From positions 186,001 through 250,000 of the forward strand of contig NZ_JANUBZ010000002.1 in assembly GCF_024808665.1 (NCBI RefSeq): a stretch of 64,000 nucleotides of DNA, read 5' to 3'. A program made the position numbers and the translations under genes. The notes under the pieces were generated by a model. The model made no database searches and was not told the DNA's origin. It worked only from the letters and a program-made list of their open reading frames with translations. Below, in pieces: positions 54,501-62,818 of this stretch. This stretch comes from Mucilaginibacter empetricola (GTDB lineage Bacteria; Bacteroidota; Bacteroidia; Sphingobacteriales; Sphingobacteriaceae). Numbering within the stretch: position 1 is the stretch's first letter; the number at the start of each line of letters is the position of its first letter.

Positions 54501-55139
54501 GTAGCAACGATGGATTCTGTTATTACACCCGAAATGAGAAAAGGGGCTATCCGGCTAAAAGCAAACATGCTGCAGTCGTGCTATTTACAGAATTGTGGAA
54601 ACGGTAAATTCACCCTGACGCCTTTGCCAATAGAAGCGCAGATATCGCAGCTTAACGGAATGGTGGTGGACGATTTTGACGGAGACGGAAACCTGGATGT
54701 TGCTATCAGTGGCAACGACTACGGAACCGATGTTACTACCGGCCGTTATGATGCTTTTAATGGTTTAATTTTGAAAGGGGATGGCAAAGGACACTTTAAT
54801 CCATTAACGTTGCAGCAAAGCGGTGTTTATATTCCGGGAGATGGTAAGGCATTGGTGAAATTGCAGGGAGCAAATGGAAACTATTTGCTGGCCGCCAGTC
54901 AAAATAAAGATGCATTGAAAGTATTTGAGCTAAAAAGATCAGTACAAACAATAAAATTGCAGCCTCTTGATGTTTACGCTACTATAAAGTATAAAAACGG
55001 CAAAACGGAAAAACAGGAGTTCTATAACGGAACTTCATTCCTTTCGCAATCCGGCAGATTCTTTAATGTTGATAAAACAATGGCAAGCGTTACAATTACT
55101 GACAGTTACGGTCATTCACGCGAAATTCACATCAATTAA
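51558..55139 (+). CDS. Giant FG-GAP/VCBS repeat lipoprotein with ASPIC/UnbV domain
   Basis: The 1193-residue protein has a lipoprotein signal (lipobox FASC) followed by at least thirteen Ca-binding FG-GAP motifs, such as GDFNNDGLQDIYLVG, FDYDNDGDLDMYL, GDVDGNGYDDMVVGG and DDFDGDGNLDVAISG, that form two propeller-like sets on either side of an ASPIC/UnbV domain (about 530-625; IDGIGTWADIYY, GYLSTIQNIAHFGLG, SVVIRWQNGKKQQ). Such proteins bind surfaces or partners outside the cell. The gene begins 48 bases after the SusD terminator and is 6 bases from the haloperoxidase-like gene, so they are co-transcribed. Confidence 0.9.
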   Translation: MKLHYSLSFILFVTLFASCKKKDTLFELIPSSYSGITFNNKIVENDTINPLDKLNIYNGGGVGVGDFNNDGLQDIYLVGNQVPNKLYINKGNMKFVDVTKEAGVEGLGGWGRGVAVVDINNDGLLDIYVCNTLLDDSTKRRNLLYINQGPDKNGVPHFKEMAKEYGLDIKLYSTMASFFDYDNDGDLDMYLTVNAAKSTDNTSSFRPIVTDGSKASTGHLYRNDWDPILKHPVFHDVSKQAGILIEGYGHATTTVDINRDGWKDIYVTNDFLSDNILYINNHDGTFTDRSKEYFKHTSTSAMGQDIEDMNNDGLADVFELDMEPEDNYRKKMFMAPNNYQLYQNFDYYGYQYQYNHNTLQINQGPRIGANDSIGAPVFSETAYLSGIAQTDWSWCPLVTDFDNDGFRDVVVTNGYPRDVTDHDFTTFRAEAFLVATKKQVLDQIPIVKIPNYAYKNNGNLQFTDVTKSWGLDVPTFSNGASYADLDNDGDMDMIISNIDDEVMIYKNTAREKNKKNSHYLNIKFHGSAQNIDGIGTWADIYYDHGKHQVYENTPFRGYLSTIQNIAHFGLGTDSLLDSVVIRWQNGKKQQLKNVKADQVLKVNIADAKESYSFAQPVKNNASLFKDVTKSVGVTYKHKEDDLVDFNIQKLLPHKLSQYTPAIAVGDVDGNGYDDMVVGGTSKYPAQVFLQQPNGKFIQRDLLPPGKNNVNDHVKDEGLLLFDANGDGKLDLYVASGGYEKQPGSPSYRDRLYINDGKGNFTEAVDALPNNFTSKLCVKAIDYNRDGKLDLFVSGRVEPWNYPKPVSSIILRNDSKDDHIKFTDVTASVAKDLKNVGLVCDAIFTDFDNDGWPDLILTGEWMPITFLKNDHGVFKNVTDNTGIGDKYGWWNSIVAGDFNHDGKMDYIVGNTGLNTFYKASDQYPMYITAKDFDNNGSYDAFPSIFLKDKEGNLQEFPVNTRDDIIKQMIGMRVKFQNYKSFAVATMDSVITPEMRKGAIRLKANMLQSCYLQNCGNGKFTLTPLPIEAQISQLNGMVVDDFDGDGNLDVAISGNDYGTDVTTGRYDAFNGLILKGDGKGHFNPLTLQQSGVYIPGDGKALVKLQGANGNYLLAASQNKDALKVFELKRSVQTIKLQPLDVYATIKYKNGKTEKQEFYNGTSFLSQSGRFFNVDKTMASVTITDSYGHSREIHIN

Positions 55140-55145
55140 TTTTTT

Positions 55146-56465
55146 ATGAAACGCTTTAAAATTTTAAGCTTTTTTATTGGGGCTATTTTGTTCGCGGGAT
55201 GCGTACATAAGCCCAAAGCGCCTCTTTTAAGTGATGCGGCTGTGTTGCATAACAACGAAGATCAGTTAACACAGATAATAATTTACGATGTGTTTACGCC
55301 GCCTGTTGCTGCCCGTATTTATGGGTATACGGCCCTTGCATCGTACGAAGCCATGCGATATGCTGATCCAAAATATAATTCAATAATAACGCAGTTGAAA
55401 GGCTTTGGCAAGCCGCCGGTGCCCGTTAAAGGCAAGAGCTACAATTATGCCCTGGCCGCTACAAAGGCGTTTTTTACGGTTGCGCATAAAGTAACCTTCT
55501 CTATTGACACTTTGAAAAAGTATGAAAATAAGGTTTATGCAATGTATAAGGATAACCTGGATGATTCTACTTATGCAAGGTCTGTTGATTTCGGCGAGAA
55601 AATAGGTAAGCTAATTTTAAAACGGGCCGCTACAGATGATTATCCGCAAACCAGGGGCAAACCTAAATACCTTGGTGAAAACAGTCCGGCTAAATGGAGG
55701 CCAACTCCGCCAGATTACATGGATGGCGTTGAGTTTTGCTGGGGTGATATGAAGGTGTTTGCTATTGAGTCATCTTCGCAATTTTCTCCTGCTCCGCCGC
55801 CACCCTACAGCGAAGACCCGAACAGTGCTTATGTGAAGCAATATACCGATGTATATAACACCAATAAAAAATTAACCGATGATCAAAAGAAAATAGCCAC
55901 CTATTGGGACGATAATCCTTTTGTAATACAGCATAACGGGCATATGATGTTCGCCGATAAAAAAATTACACCAGGTGGTCATTGGATAGGTATAACCGCC
56001 ATAGCTTGTAAACAAACACATGCTGATGGGCCGAAAACGGCACTGGCCTATGCATTAACCTCGATTGCATTATATGATGGATTTATTTGCTGCTGGGAAG
56101 TTAAGTACAAGTATAGTTACGCCAGACCGGTAACCAACATTAACGAAAAAATAGATCATGGTTGGCTGCCATTATTGCAAACGCCGCCATTTCCTGAATA
56201 TACAGCCGGCCACTCAACTATTAGTGGCGCATCGGCAGTGGTATTAACCCATTTGTTTGGTGATAACTTTGCATTTCAGGATACCAGCGACGTGCATTAT
56301 ATTGGAATGCAACGCCACTTTAATTCCTTTATCCAGGCGTCTGATGAAGAAGCAATGAGCCGTTATTATGGAGGTATCCATTACTTAAACAGCTCCCTTG
56401 TTGGCGCTATACAGGGTAAACAAATAGGTAATTATATCTGGCAAAAACTAAAACTAACCAATTAA
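55146..56465 (+). CDS. Vanadium-dependent haloperoxidase / PAP2-fold lipoprotein
   Basis: The 439-residue protein has a lipoprotein signal (lipobox LFAGC, Cys19) and all three PAP2/VHPO motifs: K320-x6-R327-P328 (KYKYSYARP), the catalytic-loop motif YTAGHS (352-357; His356), and S405-R406-x5-H412 (SRYYGGIH). The second motif reads TAGH where most haloperoxidases have PSGH, so one vanadate-contacting Ser is Ala. The fold is shared by acid phosphatases, so phosphatase activity is equally possible. Being lipid-anchored next to FG-GAP and haem proteins is unusual. Confidence 0.85.
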   Translation: MKRFKILSFFIGAILFAGCVHKPKAPLLSDAAVLHNNEDQLTQIIIYDVFTPPVAARIYGYTALASYEAMRYADPKYNSIITQLKGFGKPPVPVKGKSYNYALAATKAFFTVAHKVTFSIDTLKKYENKVYAMYKDNLDDSTYARSVDFGEKIGKLILKRAATDDYPQTRGKPKYLGENSPAKWRPTPPDYMDGVEFCWGDMKVFAIESSSQFSPAPPPPYSEDPNSAYVKQYTDVYNTNKKLTDDQKKIATYWDDNPFVIQHNGHMMFADKKITPGGHWIGITAIACKQTHADGPKTALAYALTSIALYDGFICCWEVKYKYSYARPVTNINEKIDHGWLPLLQTPPFPEYTAGHSTISGASAVVLTHLFGDNFAFQDTSDVHYIGMQRHFNSFIQASDEEAMSRYYGGIHYLNSSLVGAIQGKQIGNYIWQKLKLTN

Positions 56466-56480
56466 TAAAAATTGATTTTT

Positions 56481-58034
56481 ATGAATTTAAAAAAGACCTA
56501 TTTATTTACATTCTATCTGCTAATAGGCCTGTTTTTATTGTCGGGCAGCATTTTGATTAATGGCTGTAAACAAAAAAGTAACTCAACTTATCAGCTCACG
56601 GGTGATACTATTGCCGACGGTAAAAATTTAGTGCAATTGCATTGTACCAAATGCCACGCACTGGTTCCGGTTGATGCACTTATCAAAGATGTGTGGAAGT
56701 ATCATGCTTTACCTTCAATGGCTCATTATTTTGGTATAAAAACCTATCTGGGTAACTATTACAAAGGAGATGATGACACAAGTGGCCTTTCGTTACAGGA
56801 ATGGGCGGCAATTACTTCGTACTATGAAAAATTGGCCCCCGTATCGCTGCTTCCGGCAAAACCGCCGGTGCCTTTGGCTAAAGATTGGGCGGGATTTAAA
56901 TTAAAGGCCCCAGCCGAAATGAAGGATAATCGTTACACTACTTTAACTGCGTTCAACCCGCTTAATCATAAAATTTATACTTCCGATTATTTGGATAACA
57001 ATTTGACAGAATGGGATAGTAATCTAAAACCGCTAAGCTCCGTTGCTGTTCCATCGGGCGTGGTTGATGCGGTTTTTGGTAAAAACAACGCGGGTGACAA
57101 CAACGCAACTGTTTCGTGCATAGGTCGTATAGACCAAATTGATTTTTTAAACGGCAAGTTAATCAATATCGATTTAGACAAAAAAGACAGTCAAAATCTA
57201 ACGCTCCTTGCATCTGAATTAGCCAGGCCGCTGCAAACCGTTAAAGGCGATTTTAATAAGGATGGGCTGGAAGATATGGTGGTTTTAAGCTCGGGCCATT
57301 TTAAAGGCGGTGTTTATTTAATGACTCAAAACAAAGATCATTCTTATACTCAAAATGTTATTGCCGAAAGACCGGGCGCTGTTCAGGCCATAGCCGGCGA
57401 TTTTAATAATGATGGCTGGACCGATTTGATGGTTTTGTTCGGATCAAAAGATGAGGGCCTGTGTTTGTTTTTAAACGATCATAAAGGTGGTTTTATAGCA
57501 AAAAACCTTTTGCATTTTCCACCGGTGTACGGTTCCACCAGTTTTCAGTTAACTGATTTGGATCACGACGGAAATTTGGATTTGATTTATACCTGCGGCT
57601 ATAACTTTCACGATTCAAGGATATTAAAACCTTACCATGGTTTATATATTTTTAAGAATATGGGTAACTGGAACTTTAAACAACAATGGTTTTATCCGAT
57701 AGATGGATGTACGAAGGCTTTAACAGCTGATTTTAATGGCGATGGCAAACTCGATATTGCTACAATAGCTTTTTTTGCCGATTTGCAAAACAACCCTGCC
57801 GAAGGCTTTATATATTTTGAACAGGAAACTCCTTTCAGCTTTAAGCCTCATGCTATTCCGGTTAGCCAATACGGCAGATGGATGACAATGGATATTGCCG
57901 ATGTTAATGGGGATGGTAAACCCGATGTTATTTTGGGCAACTATTCTACCGGTTTTGAGTTTCAGCCCGGTTTAAAGCCGTTCTGGAATAAAAGGCTGCC
58001 TTTTATTGTTTTGGAAAATAATTTCAAAAAATAA
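56481..58034 (+). CDS. Haem c (CxxCH) - FG-GAP propeller lipoprotein, paralog 1
   Basis: The start at ATG 56481 gives 517 residues with lipobox LINGC (Cys29). One haem c site, C55-T-K-C58-H59, is followed at +21 by Met80 (LPSM), a likely axial ligand. The rest is a Ca-binding FG-GAP propeller of about 6-7 blades (KGDFNKDGLEDMVVLSS, GDFNNDGWTDLMVLFG, ADFNGDGKLDIATIA, ADVNGDGKPDVILGN). It lies 15 bases after the haloperoxidase-like gene. It may pass electrons to or from that system, or act as a haem-bearing surface sensor; this is inference. Confidence 0.85.
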   Translation: MNLKKTYLFTFYLLIGLFLLSGSILINGCKQKSNSTYQLTGDTIADGKNLVQLHCTKCHALVPVDALIKDVWKYHALPSMAHYFGIKTYLGNYYKGDDDTSGLSLQEWAAITSYYEKLAPVSLLPAKPPVPLAKDWAGFKLKAPAEMKDNRYTTLTAFNPLNHKIYTSDYLDNNLTEWDSNLKPLSSVAVPSGVVDAVFGKNNAGDNNATVSCIGRIDQIDFLNGKLINIDLDKKDSQNLTLLASELARPLQTVKGDFNKDGLEDMVVLSSGHFKGGVYLMTQNKDHSYTQNVIAERPGAVQAIAGDFNNDGWTDLMVLFGSKDEGLCLFLNDHKGGFIAKNLLHFPPVYGSTSFQLTDLDHDGNLDLIYTCGYNFHDSRILKPYHGLYIFKNMGNWNFKQQWFYPIDGCTKALTADFNGDGKLDIATIAFFADLQNNPAEGFIYFEQETPFSFKPHAIPVSQYGRWMTMDIADVNGDGKPDVILGNYSTGFEFQPGLKPFWNKRLPFIVLENNFKK

Positions 58035-58058
58035 ATACCAACTCTGCTGAGCAGAAAC

Positions 58059-58109
58059 GTTTTAGCCCTAATGGTCTGTAACTTTTATACAGACTTTTAG
58101 GGCTAAAAC
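58059..58109 (+). terminator. Long hairpin terminator between the two haem propeller genes
   Basis: GTTTTAGCCCTAA (58059-58071) pairs with TTAGGGCTAAAAC (58097-58109), and an inner GTCTGTA/TACAGAC (58074-58080 / 58088-58094) stacks on it. It lies 24 bases after the first stop codon and could limit expression of the second paralog. Confidence 0.7.
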
Positions 58110-58200
58110 ATTTATAACCCGCATTATATTTTATAATTGCGTGTTAAGTAAAATTTATGTGCTTTATTTGATACTGAAAACGTTAAAATCTGTTATAACA

Positions 58201-59781
58201 ATGTCGTTTATAAACAAACTTAAACCCAATAAAATAATAATCTGTACCGCTTTCGTGCTGGTTGGAGCTATTTCTTATTTAAGCAGTTGTCATAAGAGTG
58301 ACAGAACCGCCGCGGTTCAAAGAGATATAGACGATGGTAAGATATTAGCTACAAAGTATTGTACGCTTTGCCATCAGTTACCATCCCCGGCTTTGATTGA
58401 TAGCGCAAGCTGGGTAACCGGCGTTTTGCCGGCCATGTCAAAGGAGCTGCATATTCAAAATTATAGTGGGCAATATTATGCTGATGGTAATTCGTTGCTG
58501 AATATTGTGCAATGGCAAAAAATAGTGACCTATTATACAAAAAGCGCCCCTGTAAACCTGGTGATTCCTAAACCGGCGGTAGCACCTTTAAAAGATTGGG
58601 CGGTATTTAGTTTGATGAGGCCGGAGGTGGATCCAAAGGGGCCCACAGGCATGACTACACTTTTAGCGTTCAATACGATAGATAAACAGCTTTATAGCGG
58701 TGATGCTGCCAATAACTTTTATAAATGGGATAAAAACCTGAAACCAACGCTGGTTAAAAGTATGCCTTCGCCTGTTACAGGTGCCATATTTTATAAAAAC
58801 ACTGATAATACCGAAAGTGCTATTTTAACTTGTATTGGCGTAATGGCGCCTCTTAATATTAACAAGGGAAAAGTTATACAGATGAACTTAAATGGCGCTG
58901 CTAAAGATGCGCAGGAAACCATTATTGGCGATAGCCTGCCAAGGGCTGTGCAAAGCGTAGCTGCCGATTTTAATAAGGACGGCCTTACAGATTACGTGGT
59001 TTGTGGCTTTGGTCATGATAATGGCGCATTATATTTACTGCAACAACAGCCCAATCACACTTATAAAAAAGTATTAATTAAAAATGAGGCCGGCGGTGAG
59101 CAATTAATTACCGGCGATTTTAATAATGATGGCTGGCCGGATGTAATGTGCCTATTTGCCCAGGCAGATGAGGGTATTTGGATGTTTTTAAATGATCATA
59201 AAGGTGGCTTTATCACCAAAAATCTGTTGCATTTTCCGGCAGTTTATGGTTCGAGCAGTTTTCAGCTGGTTGACTTTAACCACGATGGCAAACCTGATAT
59301 TTTGTATACCTGCGGCGATAACAGCGACTACTCAAAAGTACTTAAGCCATATCACGGCGTGTATATTTTTACCAACCAGGGAGACTGGAAATTTAAACAA
59401 ACCTATTTTTACCATATTGACGGTTGCACAAAAGCAATTGCAGCCGATTTTGCCGATAATGGTAATTTGGATATAGCTACCATAGCATTCTTTGCCGACT
59501 TTAAAAATCACCCGGGTGCCGGATTTACCTATCTTGAACAAAAGGGCCTCAATAAATTTATTGCGCACGAATTGCCGGTAGATGCCTATGGCCGATGGTT
59601 AACAATGGAGGTTGGCGATATTGACCAGGATGGAAAGCCTGATGTTATATTGGGGAATTTCGCAATTCCTGGTCGCGGCCTGGTGAATCAAACAGGTTTT
59701 ACTCCGCAATGGAATAGAGTGACTCCTTTAATTGTTTTGAAAAATATAAGTGCCTCAAAAGCTGTTGATACACCAAAATAG
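58201..59781 (+). CDS. Haem c (CxxCH) - FG-GAP propeller lipoprotein, paralog 2
   Basis: A GTG at 58141 would add 20 residues; ATG 58201 gives a normal lipoprotein signal with lipobox YLSSC (Cys30), so I use it (526 residues). One haem site C54-T-L-C57-H58 is followed at +21 by Met79 (LPAM), the same spacing as in paralog 1. The propeller blades are clearly homologous to paralog 1 along the whole length (for example the shared LNDHKGGF and IDGCTKA). This is a tandem duplication. A hairpin at 59865 follows. Confidence 0.85.
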   Translation: MSFINKLKPNKIIICTAFVLVGAISYLSSCHKSDRTAAVQRDIDDGKILATKYCTLCHQLPSPALIDSASWVTGVLPAMSKELHIQNYSGQYYADGNSLLNIVQWQKIVTYYTKSAPVNLVIPKPAVAPLKDWAVFSLMRPEVDPKGPTGMTTLLAFNTIDKQLYSGDAANNFYKWDKNLKPTLVKSMPSPVTGAIFYKNTDNTESAILTCIGVMAPLNINKGKVIQMNLNGAAKDAQETIIGDSLPRAVQSVAADFNKDGLTDYVVCGFGHDNGALYLLQQQPNHTYKKVLIKNEAGGEQLITGDFNNDGWPDVMCLFAQADEGIWMFLNDHKGGFITKNLLHFPAVYGSSSFQLVDFNHDGKPDILYTCGDNSDYSKVLKPYHGVYIFTNQGDWKFKQTYFYHIDGCTKAIAADFADNGNLDIATIAFFADFKNHPGAGFTYLEQKGLNKFIAHELPVDAYGRWLTMEVGDIDQDGKPDVILGNFAIPGRGLVNQTGFTPQWNRVTPLIVLKNISASKAVDTPK

Positions 59782-59864
59782 TATAATAAAACGATAAATT
59801 AGTACAGTTTACGCTATGCATTTGTTGAGTAGTTTTACAACATTAATTATAGCAGTAAAATAAT

Positions 59865-59900
59865 AATGCACCAGATAGAGATTACTTTATCTGGTGCATT
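59865..59900 (+). terminator. Hairpin after the second haem propeller gene
   Basis: AATGCACCAGATA (59865-59877) pairs perfectly with TATCTGGTGCATT (59888-59900), loop 10 bases, and is followed by a mixed AT-rich tail rather than a clean T-run. It may also act as a regulatory stem in the leader of the GH2 gene. Confidence 0.55.
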
Positions 59901-59939
59901 AAAAATTATTGTTTTATAGCATCAAACTAAACTGTACTA

Positions 59940-62735
59940 ATGAGAAAATCAATGTATTCGGTTGCTGTTGGCCTTATGGTAAGTTCCTTGCCATTTTTGT
60001 CATCTGCACAAACCGAAACTATAAAACAGGTTAAATTAACAAATTTCGATCTCCAGTCTTCATCGCTTATATCAGCAACCGGGGCGGAGCTATCTAACAC
60101 ACAATATCATTCGCCGGTATATTGGTTTCCGGTTAAAGTACCTTCAACTGTACTTACGGGGCTGGTTGCAAATCATATATACCCAAGCCCGTATCTGGGT
60201 TTAAATAACATGCTGATCCCTGATGCATCCGATCAGTTTAATAAAGAATATAACCTGGAGCAGTATAGTTTTTTACCGAATGATCCTAATCCGTGGAAAA
60301 AACCGTACTGGTACCGTACAACTTTTAAAATTGCTGCAGGCGAAAAGGGCCGTCATTTTCAATTAATATTTAAGGGGATAAACTACCGCGCAGCAGTATG
60401 GGTAAATGGTAAACAAATAGCTGATTCAACCCAAATGGTGGGCATGTTTGCCGATTATAACCTGGATGTAACTGCTGCCGTTATAGCCGGAGGCGAAAAC
60501 GCATTGGCTGTTAAGATCTATCCGTTGGATTATCCCGGTTACCCGGCAAAAGAACAACTACAGGCAATGGGCCCTTTTTACGAAAACGGTGGCCCGACAG
60601 GCGATATCGGTAAAAATGTTACCATGCTTTGCTCAGTAGGATGGGACTGGATTCCACCAGTACGCGATCGCAATATGGGTATCTGGCAGCCGGTTTATCT
60701 GCGTAGTACAGGTGCGGTAACCATAGGTCATCCCAAATTGGTAACCGATTTGCCTAATTTGCCCGATACCAGCACAGCTAAAATATCATTAAACTTAACT
60801 TTATCCAATCATAGCAATACTACTCAAAACGGAAAGCTAACAGTAAGCATCAGCCCTGAAAATTTCAACGGGTTATCGTCTCAGTTTTCACAGGCAATTG
60901 CTGTTGCTGCAAACGGATCATCGATAGTTGATTTAAATGCCGATAAAGTTAGCCAGCTACTCATTAAACAACCTCATTTATGGTGGCCCAATGGTTATGG
61001 CAGGGCTAATTTATACCAAATCCGTTTACAATATACCGATGGTAATGGTGTTGTTGCCGATGATACTTCTTTTGTATTCGGTATCCGCACGGTAGGTTCA
61101 AAAGCATCGGTAGTAAATGGCTTTGTACGCCGCGAATTTTTTGTTAACGGTAAAAAGGTTCACCTGGTAGGTGGCGCCTGGGTGCCCGATATGATGGTAA
61201 ACCGCGATTCGGCCCGTTACGATTATGAAATGCATCTGTGCCGCAACGCCAATGTGAACCTGGTACGCATATGGGGGGGCGGGGTTACCCCACCAGACGC
61301 ATTTTGGAATGCGGCCGACAAATACGGCGAAATGGTATGGTCGGACTTTTGGGTAACCGGCGATACACAAGGCGAATTTAAAGGTTCACCTGATTGGCCG
61401 CTGGAAGGAAATGTGTTTATAAAGAATGTGGTGAGTACCATTTATCGTGTCCGTAATCATCCAAGCTTGCTGGTTTGGACAGGTGGAAACGAGGGCCATG
61501 CCCGTAAGGAATTGTATGACGCTATGCGCGATAATGTAATTGGGCTGGACGGCACTCGTCCTTTTATACCAAGTTCATCAGGTTTTGCCAAATTACCTGC
61601 CGGTTGGAAAGGCTCTTATCCCGACAATATGACTTCGGGCGTTTATAGTGGCGGCCCATACGATTGGGAGGACCCGAAAGTATATTATAAAAAAGCTGAT
61701 GTTGGCGGCGACTGGGTATTTAAAGATGAAACAGGCCTCCCTTCGCAACCCCCTTATACCACACTGGCTAAAACAGTTACCAACCTGGTTTGGGATACCA
61801 AATTGCCATTCCCTTTAAATAATACATGGGGATATCATGATGCAGCAACCGGCGCTGGCAAATACGACAAATACTACCAGGAAATGGTGAAAAGATATGG
61901 GCAGCCACAAACCATGGAGAATTTCTCTGACAAAATGCAGCTGATGAATGCTGTAGGCTATCAGGGGATATTTGAAGCAGCGGGCCATAAAATAAACGAA
62001 ACAGGTGGTGTAATGCTTTGGAAACTGAATGCAGCCTTACCAAGTGTAATATGGCAAATATATGATTGGTACCTGGAGCCTAATGCCGGTTATTACGCCA
62101 TGCAAAATGCCTGCGAGCCGTTGCATATTCAGTTTAACCAGGATGATTCAACCGTTGCTGTTATTAACAGGATGCACCACGCTACCGGCTCATTGACTGC
62201 AAAAGCTGATATTTATGATATAGATAGCAAACTGATCAAATCATTTTCAGCAGAACATATCAGCCTAAATGAAACTGGTTCCCCTGAAGTGATTAAGTTA
62301 AAGGAATTGTTAACAGCAACAAAAGGTGTAAGCTTTGTGGTGTTGAATTTAACAAACGCAGCCGGTAAAAATGTTTCGCATAACGTGTACTGGTTGTCGC
62401 CCGGGAATGATTTTACAAGCTTTAACACCATGCAGGCAACTGAGTTACAAACCAGGGTTTTAAGTGAAGAGAAAGGTACAAGCGAAAATAAATGGACATT
62501 GGAGCTCAGCAACAACACCGATAAAATAGCATTTTTTGTACGCCCTCAATTAATGAATAATGGTGAAGAAGTGATGCCAAGTTACTGGACAGCCAATTAT
62601 TTTACCCTGGCCCCGCACGAAAGTATTAAAGTAACCGTAGGTGCTCCGGTAGCTATATTAGGAGGCACACAACCAAGCGTTTTAGTGGAAGGCTGGAATG
62701 TTGCCAAACAGGAAATAGCACTATCTGCAAAATAA
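59940..62735 (+). CDS. GH2 exo-glycosidase (beta-mannosidase / exo-glucosaminidase type)
   Basis: The 931-residue exported protein (signal peptide ending near SSAQT) has a GH2 layout: sugar-binding jelly roll (about 25-260; WYRTTF, GINYRAAVWVNGKQI), immunoglobulin-like domain (about 265-385), TIM barrel with general acid/base Glu518 (VWTGGNEGH) and nucleophile Glu597 (FKDETGLPS), and C-terminal beta domains. Its closest-looking relatives are exo-beta-D-glucosaminidases and beta-mannosidases; the sequence does not fix which. It follows the SusC-haloperoxidase set and could supply the exo-activity of the locus. Confidence 0.87.
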   Translation: MRKSMYSVAVGLMVSSLPFLSSAQTETIKQVKLTNFDLQSSSLISATGAELSNTQYHSPVYWFPVKVPSTVLTGLVANHIYPSPYLGLNNMLIPDASDQFNKEYNLEQYSFLPNDPNPWKKPYWYRTTFKIAAGEKGRHFQLIFKGINYRAAVWVNGKQIADSTQMVGMFADYNLDVTAAVIAGGENALAVKIYPLDYPGYPAKEQLQAMGPFYENGGPTGDIGKNVTMLCSVGWDWIPPVRDRNMGIWQPVYLRSTGAVTIGHPKLVTDLPNLPDTSTAKISLNLTLSNHSNTTQNGKLTVSISPENFNGLSSQFSQAIAVAANGSSIVDLNADKVSQLLIKQPHLWWPNGYGRANLYQIRLQYTDGNGVVADDTSFVFGIRTVGSKASVVNGFVRREFFVNGKKVHLVGGAWVPDMMVNRDSARYDYEMHLCRNANVNLVRIWGGGVTPPDAFWNAADKYGEMVWSDFWVTGDTQGEFKGSPDWPLEGNVFIKNVVSTIYRVRNHPSLLVWTGGNEGHARKELYDAMRDNVIGLDGTRPFIPSSSGFAKLPAGWKGSYPDNMTSGVYSGGPYDWEDPKVYYKKADVGGDWVFKDETGLPSQPPYTTLAKTVTNLVWDTKLPFPLNNTWGYHDAATGAGKYDKYYQEMVKRYGQPQTMENFSDKMQLMNAVGYQGIFEAAGHKINETGGVMLWKLNAALPSVIWQIYDWYLEPNAGYYAMQNACEPLHIQFNQDDSTVAVINRMHHATGSLTAKADIYDIDSKLIKSFSAEHISLNETGSPEVIKLKELLTATKGVSFVVLNLTNAAGKNVSHNVYWLSPGNDFTSFNTMQATELQTRVLSEEKGTSENKWTLELSNNTDKIAFFVRPQLMNNGEEVMPSYWTANYFTLAPHESIKVTVGAPVAILGGTQPSVLVEGWNVAKQEIALSAK

Positions 62736-62756
62736 TCTCTCTGATATAGTCAAGTT

Positions 62757-62790
62757 AACAAGGCCCTGGTTTTACCGGGGCCTTTGTTTT
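62757..62790 (+). terminator. Intrinsic terminator of the GH2 gene
   Basis: An imperfect inverted repeat, AACAAGGCCCTGG / CCGGGGCCTTTGTT with a short loop and a following T-run, begins 22 bases after the GH2 stop. Confidence 0.75.
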
Positions 62791-62818
62791 TGAAGTGTGT
62801 TTGACTATAGTTTAACGA

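Noticed and set aside
58141..58201. GTG start for the second haem propeller protein
   Set aside because: The ATG at 58201 gives a canonical lipoprotein signal; the GTG adds a non-signal leader.
43229..62735. Classical polysaccharide utilisation locus with GH3 as part of the operon
   Set aside because: The GH3 gene is cut off by a terminator and an 813-base gap from SusC, and no hybrid two-component regulator is present.
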